This document shows, one piece after another, positions 9,000 to 16,725 of a stretch of 34,903 nt of DNA; position 1 is the first letter of the stretch, and each line of letters starts with the position of its first letter. This stretch comes from a virus. The stretch is taken from positions 1 through 34,903 of IMG/VR virus record IMGVR_UViG_3300041402_000493; one strand, 5' to 3'. The notes beneath the pieces are model-generated. The model was not told the DNA's origin and made no database searches. It worked only from the letters and a program-made list of their open reading frames with translations. The translations under genes were made by a program, and so were the position numbers.

Positions 9000-9691
9000 T
9001 ATGCCCCCTGTTGACTTGCTAAGAGTTGAGAAAGACCGGCCAAACCACTACCTAGCCCCTGAAAAGATGATTGCCTGGCCTGGCCTTGATTCTGTTGCGC
9101 TTGGTTTAGTCCTTGCCCAAGATTAGAGAAGATGTTCGCCACGTTGCCGGTCAATTGTGATCCGGACTGCCCAAGCTGGTTCGTGGCTGTTATACCCTGG
9201 TTTAATAGGCCCTGCTGCCCCTGTTCAAATCTCCCGACATCTTCACCGGCTAATCCGGAGACAAGATCCCCAAGGCGCTCAAAGGTTCTGCTTGATTTTA
9301 CCCCGGCTCCACCAGCTGCCTGACTTCTCAATATTCCTGTCCTGCCCTGTTCAAGTTGCCTTCCAAAAAGTTTCGACGGTTGAAAATCAACGTCACCACC
9401 AAAGGCAAGGGCTGATAATTGAGGTAGCGCAACGTCTGTTGCGGCTCCCCTGAATGGTGCCGTTTGTGCGGCTATTTGTGCAAGCTGATCCTGTTGGAGC
9501 TTTATATTATCCTGGGCTGATTTGGTTAAAATCTGTTCGATCTCTGCCTGGGTCGCCTCAGCCCTTTTCCCGTGGAGGTCTAAAGGGTCTGATATTACAT
9601 CAGTTACCTTCTCCACATCGCCGCCTATGGCCCCACCTATGGCATCAACAGGGTTAAAAATTTTAGAGATATCAGCGCCTAAATTGCCCAT
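8999..9691 (-). CDS. second gp7-like internal virion protein
   Basis: 230 residues. Gly-rich amphipathic N-terminus (MGNLGADISKIFNPVDAIGG), a helical Gln-rich centre (KLQQDQLAQIAAQTAPF) and a C-terminal low-complexity Gln/Gly/Ser segment (LNQAQQNQGQARQ, LASQQGA). It is comparable in length and composition to the 215-residue product downstream and may be a diverged paralogue or a separate ejection protein. AAGGTGA precedes the ATG. It lies 4 bp after the acetyltransferase-fold gene, the order seen in P22 (gp14 then gp7). Confidence 0.6.
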   Translation of the reverse strand: MGNLGADISKIFNPVDAIGGAIGGDVEKVTDVISDPLDLHGKRAEATQAEIEQILTKSAQDNIKLQQDQLAQIAAQTAPFRGAATDVALPQLSALAFGGDVDFQPSKLFGRQLEQGRTGILRSQAAGGAGVKSSRTFERLGDLVSGLAGEDVGRFEQGQQGLLNQGITATNQLGQSGSQLTGNVANIFSNLGQGLNQAQQNQGQARQSSFQGLGSGLAGLSQLLASQQGA

Positions 9692-9695
9692 GGAG

Positions 9696-10145
9696 TCACC
9701 TTATTATCCTTCCCATGCAAACTTGATCATGGTATTTCCCATTTTTGATGTATGATTTCTTATCAATACCCTCTTTCTCGAATCCATTTTTTTCTGCAAA
9801 CTTGATTACATCCCGGTTAATAACCGGTATCTTTGCATTTATTTTCACAAATCTTTTATCACTCTTTTTAATCAGCCATTCCAACAACCCATTCCCCATC
9901 TCAAAAGACTTTTTACCCCTATTTTTTGCAGGGATATGTATATGGATAATAAAACACACCGCCGATTCTTCATGGGCAGAAAGCAGGGCAAGACATTCCC
10001 CATCCTCAAACCATCCTACCCATTCCGATTTTTCAGGGTGCCACCTTTCCGGGGTTGTGAAATCGTTGGAAATACGCTCATAAAGTTCTTTATCATCAAA
10101 GAGCATTTTTCTTATCATTTCATAATCTTTTGTTATTTTAATCAA
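9696..10145 (-). CDS. GNAT-fold virion protein, P22 gp14-like
   Basis: About 149 residues from a TTG start. The pattern of a GNAT acetyltransferase is visible: WVGWFEDGECLALLSAH as strands, IHIHIPAKNRGKKS as the region corresponding to the acetyl-CoA loop, GNGLLEWLIKKSDKRFVKINAKIPVINRDVIKFAEKNGF as the following helix and C-terminal strands with the NGFEKEG motif. Position just before the ejection genes matches P22 gp14. The TTG overlaps the upstream stop as TTGA and has GAAGGA at good spacing; an in-frame GTG at 10160 is possible but overlaps more. Whether it acetylates anything or is purely structural is unknown. Confidence 0.7.
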   Translation of the reverse strand: MIKITKDYEMIRKMLFDDKELYERISNDFTTPERWHPEKSEWVGWFEDGECLALLSAHEESAVCFIIHIHIPAKNRGKKSFEMGNGLLEWLIKKSDKRFVKINAKIPVINRDVIKFAEKNGFEKEGIDKKSYIKNGKYHDQVCMGRIIR

Positions 10146-11395
10146 AATAATTCCTTCCACCTAAACGATAAATCCATTTCACTGTTGACCGTTGTGACTG
10201 CAACGATAACCGCATAATCGTTGGGCCTGAGTGTTAATTTTAAATCTTCTATCTTTTCAAAAAACGAGTCTGCCCTTGCCATCTTCCATGAAATCATTAG
10301 AGTGCCGGTTAGAACGTCATTATCTTGGTCTGTTGAAAACTCCATCACAGAGTCATCTGTATTTATATCTGTCCAAGTCCCGGGCGTTATGACATCCGGG
10401 TTTTTAATTATCTTCCAAGCAACGGGCTTATTCCCTTCCGTTGATGCAGAAATCAAAGATAATAAGGTGCTTATTTTATTTGTTATTCCAAAGAAATCTG
10501 CTTTATTCCGAAATGTGAATAGCTGAACTGTATCTGATCCAGTTGCCCCACCTTCAAAGGAAAAATTTCTTGCTATAGGATCAGACCCACCCCCATCAAC
10601 GATCCCAGCGGATACACTCCCTATTTTCATCTGCAAATCGATAGTGTTCCCGGCGTTGGTAATTTCAGCACGAAGGGGGATATTTGTGTTTGCTATATGG
10701 GTTTCTATGCTTGTATTAGGGTAATCAATGCTTGCCATCTCTACAAATCCACCGTGAGGGACCATTACCTCAAAATGGATTGTAGCAAACCCCAAATAAC
10801 CATAACTGATTTTGTATACGTTGCCTTTTGTTGGGTCAAAAACTCCAAATTCCTCCGGGAAAATATCCGCTACGTCAACGGCCTGAAAAGTGTCAACTCC
10901 TGCCCTGCGCCTTGTTATTCCGAATTGGATCCCAGAATATCCCAGGAAAAACCCGTTCCCATCTCCACTATCAAAATCAAAAAGCCCAATTCTTTGGATG
11001 CTATCATCTACCGCAGGAGCAAAAACAACAGTAAAAAAGGCATAGGCTTCATGCCCAGGGATATATCGCAAATAATCGTTGCCCTGTAACCCCACATGCC
11101 CATCCGAAGCTATACCGGTGTTTAAAAGCAGCATAGCATCTGATATGTCCGTGTTCCCTGTGGTGACAATATCCACGGTTGCATCGTCTGACCTTAACCC
11201 ATACTGGAATTGGGCCGCAATACTTGGGACACGTTGCCCAACTATTTTATCACCGAATATACTGTTAGAGCTACCCCTATGGGCAGTGTCTATATCTGTT
11301 GTAGGAACATTCTTATCAACCGTAAGCTCAAGAATCCTGTCATTAATTGGATCATATAACGCTGATTTTATGAATTTTTTAATTGCAGTTATCAT
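10142..11395 (-). CDS. beta-rich virion protein, possibly lectin-like
   Basis: 417 residues dominated by beta-strand sequence with Gly/Asn/Asp turns (YLRYIPGHEAYAFFTVVFAP, IGLFDFDSGDGNGFFLGY, IHFEVMVPHGGFVEM, IPLRAEITNAGNTI). The pattern resembles a concanavalin-like jelly roll, as in several phage decoration or tail proteins. It lies where P22 encodes the gp26 tail needle, but its composition is not that of a trimeric coiled-coil needle, so I call it only a structural protein. Start overlaps the upstream gene by 4 bp; its TGA overlaps the TTG of the next gene. Confidence 0.6.
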   Translation of the reverse strand: MITAIKKFIKSALYDPINDRILELTVDKNVPTTDIDTAHRGSSNSIFGDKIVGQRVPSIAAQFQYGLRSDDATVDIVTTGNTDISDAMLLLNTGIASDGHVGLQGNDYLRYIPGHEAYAFFTVVFAPAVDDSIQRIGLFDFDSGDGNGFFLGYSGIQFGITRRRAGVDTFQAVDVADIFPEEFGVFDPTKGNVYKISYGYLGFATIHFEVMVPHGGFVEMASIDYPNTSIETHIANTNIPLRAEITNAGNTIDLQMKIGSVSAGIVDGGGSDPIARNFSFEGGATGSDTVQLFTFRNKADFFGITNKISTLLSLISASTEGNKPVAWKIIKNPDVITPGTWTDINTDDSVMEFSTDQDNDVLTGTLMISWKMARADSFFEKIEDLKLTLRPNDYAVIVAVTTVNSEMDLSFRWKELF

Positions 11396-11733
11396 GTATT
11401 ATCAATATCCAGGCCTGAAAAGTTAAAAGACACGTTGTTTGAATCTGCCTCAACAACTACAGCTTTACCAGGCCCTATCTCATAAGTAATATCATACATG
11501 CCACCCTCTTCAAGCTCTACTCCAAACGGTTGCCAGTTTGCTTTTGTGGGAGATACACCGGAGCTTGAAACAACGGCAAGATTATATTTTGTAGGTCCGG
11601 TTCCTGCTGATCCGGTATGGGCGGCTCTGATTGTTCCTGTGTATGAATGCTTTAGCGGAACAGAAAACCATTCAGTCTCGGTATCTGCTGCCGGGTTAAT
11701 TCCTTCAACTAATTGGCCGAATAAATCAGTCAT
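11392..11733 (-). CDS. small structural protein
   Basis: 113 residues. Beta-rich, with WFSVPLKHSYTGTIRAAH, YNLAVVSSSGVSP and MYDITYEIGPGKAVVVEAD. No membrane segment or Cys. It is coupled by a one-base stop-start contact (TAATG type) with the upstream gene and by a 4-bp overlap with the downstream gene. It is most likely a virion component acting together with the 417-residue product; no family recognised. Confidence 0.55.
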   Translation of the reverse strand: MTDLFGQLVEGINPAADTETEWFSVPLKHSYTGTIRAAHTGSAGTGPTKYNLAVVSSSGVSPTKANWQPFGVELEEGGMYDITYEIGPGKAVVVEADSNNVSFNFSGLDIDNT

Positions 11734-11966
11734 TAATAATTCCTCGCAAAGAAAAAAGCTCTCCTGGTTGACCTGGTTTCTATATCATCGATTGAATCTC
11801 CACTATCAACAAGCCCACCCTCTCCATCAAATTCTGGGATATTACCTGGCTCTGCATCTGGAACCTTATCGATCTTATCAAAGTTGTCATCATCCTGACC
11901 CCTTCGCCACGCCTCAATCTCTCTTGGGTCGTTGGTCCGGGGTGGCCTGCGTTTCTTGGTTACCAT
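11733..11966 (-). CDS. small acidic linker-type tail protein
   Basis: 77 residues. Basic N-terminus (MVTKKRRPPRTNDPREIEAWRR), then an acidic, Asp/Gly-rich middle ending in IPEFDGEGGLVDSG, a segment common near the ends of phage fibre modules, and a basic aromatic tail. Couples to both neighbours by one-base overlaps. Likely a minor virion protein; precise role unknown. Confidence 0.5.
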   Translation of the reverse strand: MVTKKRRPPRTNDPREIEAWRRGQDDDNFDKIDKVPDAEPGNIPEFDGEGGLVDSGDSIDDIETRSTRRAFFFARNY

Positions 11967-13417
11967 TATCTTAAAAACTCCAGGTCTTCTTCTGCCTTAA
12001 CTATTGAGAAAGGGGTATCATCAGTGCATACAAACTGATATTGCCTGGTGTTGTAGTAGGAACCCATCTGGAATAATGAATAACTGAATTTTGTGTCCCC
12101 TTGGAACCCTAAAGGTATGCTCCTGTAATTGCTCCAATCCCCATCACCATCATTCTGCCACCTTACCAAAAGCAATGGTTCGGGATCGTCAACAGTAACC
12201 CTCGCCACCTTACCACGCTTAAGCCTCAACCTAAGCTCATTTACTCTTTTTCCTCTGCTTGTACCATGGTCAAAATGCCCGGTTATGACAGAAGACCGAA
12301 TAGTTTCCCCGTCATCCTGGTAATCATTATCAGACAGCTCATAAATTGTGCCGGTATCCACATCGCTGCAAAGGGTTTTACCCCATTGCTTGATGTTGAT
12401 AAAATTCCGGGCTTTGAATTTTTTGTAAGTAGCGGTTGTTGAGTTCCATGATGCCCATTCGCCAACCCATTCATTTTGGGCGTAATCGAAAACAAAAGTT
12501 CTTTCATTGATTGTCAAAAGATAAAGAGTTTTCCCGTTAATTGTTACTTCTTCCCCCCTGGCGTTCTCAGCGTCAGCAGAATCAGTTAAAATATCGTCTA
12601 TGGGCTGAGATAATACCCTGCCTTGCCTCCCATCCACACGGACAAGTCTTCTGTCTGCATTTAAGAAGAACCACGCATTATCGATACTTTTTATTGACCA
12701 AGGGGAAAGGGTGCCTTGTTTTACCTGGCCCCCTGGAATTGCAACAAAAGGGTCCACCCCGTTATCATAAAAGTTTTCCATGGTTTTAGAGCCGAACAGG
12801 GCTATCTCATCAAAATCAGTGTGCATCGCTTTTATGGGATCTGGTTTGTTCTCTGCTGAGAAAAAAGCACCTTCAAAATTGATCGGGTCAGCTACCTTTG
12901 AATGCAGAATAGACTCATCGTATTTTTGCCCATTCAATTCATTGGACAAAAGATAAGTATCGAACATGATAATGTGACTTGATTTTACAGGGTCGTTTGT
13001 CCCTTCAAGCTTTTGCGCTGTTGATCCATCATATTCCACAATTCTTTCACTATTTGCGGAAAAAAGCTTTCTTACTGCCCCTGCGGTGACCAGCTCAAGG
13101 TTTGCCGATTCATCCCAGGATACGTCCTCTCCTGGCCCGTAAAGATTTGCTCCGATCTCTGTTATTACTTTATTTTCTGACATACTGAACAGGGACCGAT
13201 CAGAAACAAAATAAACCATGTCTGTGATTTCCCAATAATACTGCCCAACCACTTTACCAGGTAACCCACCCACGAACGGGATAAGGGCAGGCCTGCGTAT
13301 CGTGGAGCCAAGCAGATCCTTGATAACGTCCATGCGCTGCTCTGCAAATGTGACTTTTGACTCATCTTCTGCATTGCTTAAGAATGGGGCGTTTACTGGT
13401 ATTTGTTGGAAAGCCAT
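11966..13417 (-). CDS. tail accessory / stabilisation protein, P22 gp10-like
   Basis: 483 residues, close to P22 gp10 (472). The N-terminus (FQQIPVNAPFLSNAEDE) and the internal beta-propeller-like pattern (FVSDRSLFSMSENKVITEIG, HIIMFDTYLLSNELNGQ, EIALFGSKTMENFYDNGVDPF, WFFLNADRRLVRVDG, RTFVFDYAQNEWVGEW) match the phage stabilisation protein family that plugs the portal-adaptor channel and joins the tail needle and spikes. It follows the holin gene directly with a one-base overlap. Confidence 0.85.
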   Translation of the reverse strand: MAFQQIPVNAPFLSNAEDESKVTFAEQRMDVIKDLLGSTIRRPALIPFVGGLPGKVVGQYYWEITDMVYFVSDRSLFSMSENKVITEIGANLYGPGEDVSWDESANLELVTAGAVRKLFSANSERIVEYDGSTAQKLEGTNDPVKSSHIIMFDTYLLSNELNGQKYDESILHSKVADPINFEGAFFSAENKPDPIKAMHTDFDEIALFGSKTMENFYDNGVDPFVAIPGGQVKQGTLSPWSIKSIDNAWFFLNADRRLVRVDGRQGRVLSQPIDDILTDSADAENARGEEVTINGKTLYLLTINERTFVFDYAQNEWVGEWASWNSTTATYKKFKARNFINIKQWGKTLCSDVDTGTIYELSDNDYQDDGETIRSSVITGHFDHGTSRGKRVNELRLRLKRGKVARVTVDDPEPLLLVRWQNDGDGDWSNYRSIPLGFQGDTKFSYSLFQMGSYYNTRQYQFVCTDDTPFSIVKAEEDLEFLR

Positions 13418-13920
13418 TATTTAGGGTCCTTTTTCCTGCTACCAGCAGAACTACCAAAATAAAAATATAGGACAGCCATCAAAGCTGCATCCAGAGTACC
13501 CATTGATCTCACAACAATATTCGCATTACTAAGCTCGGAGGTTGCTGTAAATATTATATAGCTGATAACCCCCCATGCACCCACGATTAAGGCGGCCAGA
13601 ATAGACGGAGTGAAGTCTTTGTTATCTGTATTCATTTTCCTGGCAGACTTTCTATCATCTACCTCTGTCTTAAACATATTTATATCAGCTTTTTTAAGGT
13701 CTATTTTTAATTTGTTCTCAACCTTTTTTAACTCAACCATTTGAGCAGGGGTCATAGCCTTTATAGCCTGCTCAAGCTGAATATCAGCATCGTTGGATGT
13801 AGAATCTATATCAAAAAACCCAAGCAATGCACTTGTTGCTGTGCCTGCCAACGGGCCACCCAACATTGAAGCAATGCCGGGAACTACAGACCCTATCGTT
13901 TTTTTCCAATCAAAGCTCAT
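13417..13920 (-). CDS. holin, 3TM (GTA-type)
   Basis: 167 residues. A hydrophobic Gly/Ala-rich N-terminal segment (VVPGIASMLGGPLAGTATS) is followed by a charged helical cytoplasmic-looking region (MTPAQMVELKKVENKLKID..., DDRKSARKMN), then two strong membrane helices near the C-terminus (SILAALIVGAWGVISYIIF and LDAALMAVLYFYFG) and a basic tail. This layout is that of the 3TM holin family found with gene transfer agents and many phages. It is adjacent to the M23 endopeptidase gene (4-bp overlap), completing a two-gene lysis cassette. Confidence 0.85.
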   Translation of the reverse strand: MSFDWKKTIGSVVPGIASMLGGPLAGTATSALLGFFDIDSTSNDADIQLEQAIKAMTPAQMVELKKVENKLKIDLKKADINMFKTEVDDRKSARKMNTDNKDFTPSILAALIVGAWGVISYIIFTATSELSNANIVVRSMGTLDAALMAVLYFYFGSSAGSRKKDPK

Positions 13921-14279
13921 TTTTTCACCATAAAGTGGATATGATCTTCCATATTTTCCAAGCCATAATCCTGGGAAACTGATTGGGCTATTCCTATCAC
14001 TTCACCCCCAGAAACCTCTTGACCTATAACATGCTTGAAAGGAGCAAAATACCACATCCTGCCGGTTGACCTTCCTTTTTCCCAAGCTATCCCGGTCATA
14101 GGGCTACCCGCTTTTGGCTTTGATTCCCTGATTATTTTCATATCAAACGGGGCTTTAATGTCCTGGCCTTGGTCGCAAAGGTAATCTATACCGTTGTGGA
14201 TGCGATCCCCCCGGCTTGTGCCGTAATTACCATCCCCTTGAGGATCTAACCTGATACCTTTACCTGTTGGAGATATCAT
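13917..14279 (-). CDS. M23-family endopeptidase (endolysin)
   Basis: 120 residues. LytM-type zinc ligands are present: HNGID (His28, Asp32) and HIH (His113, His115), plus FKH at 83 and a VSGGEVIG turn, so it should cleave peptide cross-links in peptidoglycan. No signal peptide, consistent with release through the neighbouring holin. The ATG at 14279 is chosen because GAGGA, formed by the last codons of the upstream gene, lies eight bases ahead; a longer frame from 14315 would overlap that gene by 35 bp without a ribosome site. The domain is minimal, with no cell-wall-binding part. Confidence 0.85.
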   Translation of the reverse strand: MISPTGKGIRLDPQGDGNYGTSRGDRIHNGIDYLCDQGQDIKAPFDMKIIRESKPKAGSPMTGIAWEKGRSTGRMWYFAPFKHVIGQEVSGGEVIGIAQSVSQDYGLENMEDHIHFMVKK

Positions 14280-14280
14280 T

Positions 14281-14625
14281 TTAAAAATCCTCAAAGGTAG
14301 TTGGTTGAGGTTCATACGGGCTTGTGATCTGGCTGTTGAGCCTGCTTTTCATAATATCCTCTGCGCCCCTCCATTGATTTGGAACACCAAATTTCCCGGC
14401 CACCCTCCCAGAAAGAAGAATAATCAAGGCATCTGTGGCAAACTCTGGTATTTCATCATCTGCAATAGGCCAGTTAACAAGAGACTCGTTCAGTAATTCC
14501 TCATAAAGACCTGTGTAAGCGTCCTTAACCGTTTTTAACTGGCTTGCAGGAGCTACTTGACCATCGGGCAAGCGGCCAATCTCCTGCAGTACTTCTTTTC
14601 CTATTTCGGCTATAGTTTTTGACAT
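14281..14625 (-). CDS. head-tail adaptor, P22 gp4-like
   Basis: 114 residues, mostly helical: EIGKEVLQEIGRLPDGQVAP, LKTVKDAYTGLYEELLNESL, PEFATDALIILLSGRVAGKFGVP, EDIMKSRLNSQ. The arrangement of helices around a short 'Trp-x-[IL]' turn and the position before the gp10-like gene match the P22 tail accessory factor gp4 / gp6-like connectors, which extend the portal ring. One-base contact with the upstream stop codon. Shorter than P22 gp4 (166 residues), lacking its C-terminal tail. Confidence 0.75.
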   Translation of the reverse strand: MSKTIAEIGKEVLQEIGRLPDGQVAPASQLKTVKDAYTGLYEELLNESLVNWPIADDEIPEFATDALIILLSGRVAGKFGVPNQWRGAEDIMKSRLNSQITSPYEPQPTTFEDF

Positions 14626-14981
14626 TATTTCACCATTATCAGTCGGTCATCCTGATTAATTTCTTTTTCTTCCATCCATTCAATGGCCTCGGTTTTCAAC
14701 CGATCCTCATCTGCACCGGTGAAAACCTTTTCAGGCCTGGAATACGGCGTACCGTCTTCTTTTTTCTTGAAGATGCCTATTGCCACTCTGGCATCTTCCG
14801 GGGCTTCCATGACGGGTGGTAACGGGCCGAAGTTGTCAACATGATCGCAATAGAAGTGCCTGTTGCCCAGGTATTTTCTTATTGCAAACTTATCAGATTC
14901 GGGCACATCAACCGGCCCACTCGAAAAGTCATACCCATAAGAGATCATGTTTTTTACATTGCCAAGGTACGTGACTTCCAT
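14625..14981 (-). CDS. hypothetical head protein
   Basis: 118 residues from the ATG at 14981 (MEVTYLGN), chosen because AAGGAG sits six bases upstream. The longer frame from 15038 would run through the 14998-15017 hairpin. The N-terminal 70 residues form a beta-rich part (YLGNVKNMISYGYDFSSGP, FAIRKYLGNRHFY) and the C-terminus is acidic and helical (TEAIEWMEEKEIN). Similar small proteins with a 'F..G..V.V...D..FA.K' pattern are encoded between coat and connector genes in many phages. Function unknown. Confidence 0.65.
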   Translation of the reverse strand: MEVTYLGNVKNMISYGYDFSSGPVDVPESDKFAIRKYLGNRHFYCDHVDNFGPLPPVMEAPEDARVAIGIFKKKEDGTPYSRPEKVFTGADEDRLKTEAIEWMEEKEINQDDRLIMVK

Positions 14982-14997
14982 AATTCTCCTTTTATGA

Positions 14998-15017
14998 GCC
15001 CCAGGTTTCCCCGGGGC
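14998..15017 (-). promoter_or_regulatory. GC-rich hairpin with GAAA tetraloop before a ribosome site
   Basis: In minus-strand RNA the 20-nt sequence GCCCCGGGGAAACCUGGGGC folds into an 8-bp stem (one G-U) closed by a GAAA tetraloop. It lies between the stop of the 166-residue gene and the AAGGAG site of the next gene, without a U-run. It may be an RNA processing/stability element or a weak terminator modulating read-through from the highly expressed coat region. Confidence 0.7.
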
Positions 15018-15034
15018 GTTGATTAAAGTTTGAA

Positions 15035-15535
15035 TCAACCGTCTGCTGAGGTGTAAAGCACCAGCAAAGACAGGGTGCCAGCTGCGAATGTTGCGGCGGT
15101 TGCTATAGTAGTCAACTGAACTACTGTTTCCTTGGTGAATTTCGGGAAAACGCCCTCATTCAGCTTGCCATTCAACGGGTAATTATAGGAAACGACATTT
15201 GCCACATTACCAAGAACGAAAGCATCACCGGTCATAACACCAGTATTCAAAAGGCCATCGGCATCCAGGGCATCAAAATCACCTGAGCCACCGTTTGCTG
15301 CCCATCCAACGTCTATGTCAAGTGTCTCTGTGGCGTTGGTGTCAAGCCTGTCTCCACGGAGCCAGCCACCGATAATAACTGCGCCTGCTGGAAGTCTAAG
15401 CATTTCATAAATATCGGCTGCGACCGGGTTGATGGCAACATCAATTTCACCATATGCGTATTTCACAGATCCACCATGACCAACACCGGCCACCGGAAAA
15501 CCCTTGGCTGCTCTTACTGCGCTAAAAGTTGTCAT
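15035..15535 (-). CDS. probable head decoration / structural protein
   Basis: 166 residues, immediately downstream of the coat gene. Beta-rich and Gly/Ala-rich: KYAYGEIDVAINPVAADIYE, LRLPAGAVIIGGWLRGD, ETLDIDVGWAANGGSGDFDA, AATFAAGTLSLLVLY. The pattern AxIAxxDVAxxLRLPAGxxVxxGxL followed by TLDVGxxD is common to small proteins that follow podovirus/siphovirus coat genes. Flanked on both sides by 20-nt GC-rich hairpins. Role as decoration protein is inference from position and composition. Confidence 0.65.
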   Translation of the reverse strand: MTTFSAVRAAKGFPVAGVGHGGSVKYAYGEIDVAINPVAADIYEMLRLPAGAVIIGGWLRGDRLDTNATETLDIDVGWAANGGSGDFDALDADGLLNTGVMTGDAFVLGNVANVVSYNYPLNGKLNEGVFPKFTKETVVQLTTIATAATFAAGTLSLLVLYTSADG

Positions 15536-15550
15536 ATTAAAAACTCCTAA

Positions 15551-15570
15551 CCCCCGGCGTGAACCGGGGG
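15551..15570 (-). promoter_or_regulatory. GC-rich hairpin downstream of coat gene
   Basis: On the minus strand CCCCCGG UUCACG CCGGGGG forms a perfect 7-bp stem with a 6-nt loop. It lies 17 bp after the coat stop codon and is followed by UUAGGAGUUUUUAAU and the start of the next gene, so it is either a leaky intrinsic terminator (short U-run) or a 3'-end stabiliser of coat mRNA. Same length and placement as the hairpin at 14998. Confidence 0.7.
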
Positions 15571-15587
15571 AGGTTTAACTGTTAATA

Positions 15588-16715
15588 TCAGGCATCATCA
15601 ACGGCGGCGGTATAAACTGTCACCATTCCATGGTCAACATCAGAACCAGTGTTGTCAGGATCATCAAACAATAGTTTTTTGATGCCCCTCATCTCCTGGA
15701 TGCCTACGCCCTTTCTGAACTTATAATCTTTGTCCATCATGATTGGGCTTGCGGTCTTTGCAAAAGCGATACCAATTGCCTGAACACCACAAAGGGCATT
15801 AAATCCGACTGCTGTAGTACCAGAATCACCGACCAAGCCGAGTGAAGGAATTTCAGGGATTTCACGGTAAATAATACCGTTATAAAGCTCATCCCCATCA
15901 ACAAAAAGGGGATTATCCTTGACGTTTCTGGGCCTTGCTTCACGATTGGCAGCGGTCAGAACAGTATCAGTTTTCAAATCCCTAAAAGAATTGGCATTGC
16001 AGAACATCACAAACCATTCCTCGCCTCGGGTATCATTGACCTGTGTTGGTCCGATGGCAGGTGTAGCGGCTGCGGCCATTCTCTTGGCAAGACCACCGAT
16101 AACTGTTGAAAGCTTATCATTGGTGTTGTCAAGCATTGCCAAAGAGGCACTATGGTCATTTGATTGGTTATTGGACTTCAATGCACCGAAGAGAACACGG
16201 TCAGCGTTTGCGGCCAACCATGCGTCTTTTTCTGTCTCGTCAACCTGAGAAGTGTAGTTCGTATTCCCGGGAACCTGAGAAGCCAGATATGCCTTGTCTT
16301 TGATGGACATCATTGCGGTGATGATATGGTCCCGCATTTTTTCCATCATCCACTTTTTGAGGGAAACACGGGCAGCGTTCAAGTAATCAATCGCTGTGGC
16401 CTGTTCATCCTCAAGGGTACGCTCAACTGCATTTCTAAGGAAGGAAACAGAGATATCGTATCCATCACTGTTCTGGGCCTCTTCGTTTCCATCCAGCACG
16501 CCGTTTCCGGTCACGCCTGTACCGGTCAATTTGTTCAGGAGTTGAAAAGTAAGGGTATCCCCTTTCTTTTTGCTCAAATCCTTTTTGATATGGATGATTG
16601 CGTTTTCGTTCACGCCCATATAGGGTTTAAATCGGTTATCCCTTACATATTCTGTAAAGAAAGTTTCTGCCCATTGCTGGACTGTTAAACTTGCTGGTGT
16701 CGGGGTTCTTGCCAT
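15588..16715 (-). CDS. major capsid protein
   Basis: 375 residues. Begins MARTPTPASLTVQQWAETFF and carries the features of the N4-gp56-like / DUF4043 coat group: VQQWAETFFTEYVRDNRF..., KKKGDTLTFQLLNKLTGTGV, VSFLRNAVERTLEDEQ, WMMEKMRDHIITAMM, ANREARPRNVKDNPLF and YREIPEIPSLG. It should adopt the HK97 coat fold and form the icosahedral shell. It is directly downstream of the scaffold gene. ATG preceded by AAGGAGC. Confidence 0.85.
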   Translation of the reverse strand: MARTPTPASLTVQQWAETFFTEYVRDNRFKPYMGVNENAIIHIKKDLSKKKGDTLTFQLLNKLTGTGVTGNGVLDGNEEAQNSDGYDISVSFLRNAVERTLEDEQATAIDYLNAARVSLKKWMMEKMRDHIITAMMSIKDKAYLASQVPGNTNYTSQVDETEKDAWLAANADRVLFGALKSNNQSNDHSASLAMLDNTNDKLSTVIGGLAKRMAAAATPAIGPTQVNDTRGEEWFVMFCNANSFRDLKTDTVLTAANREARPRNVKDNPLFVDGDELYNGIIYREIPEIPSLGLVGDSGTTAVGFNALCGVQAIGIAFAKTASPIMMDKDYKFRKGVGIQEMRGIKKLLFDDPDNTGSDVDHGMVTVYTAAVDDA

Positions 16716-16725
16716 TCTATGCTCC

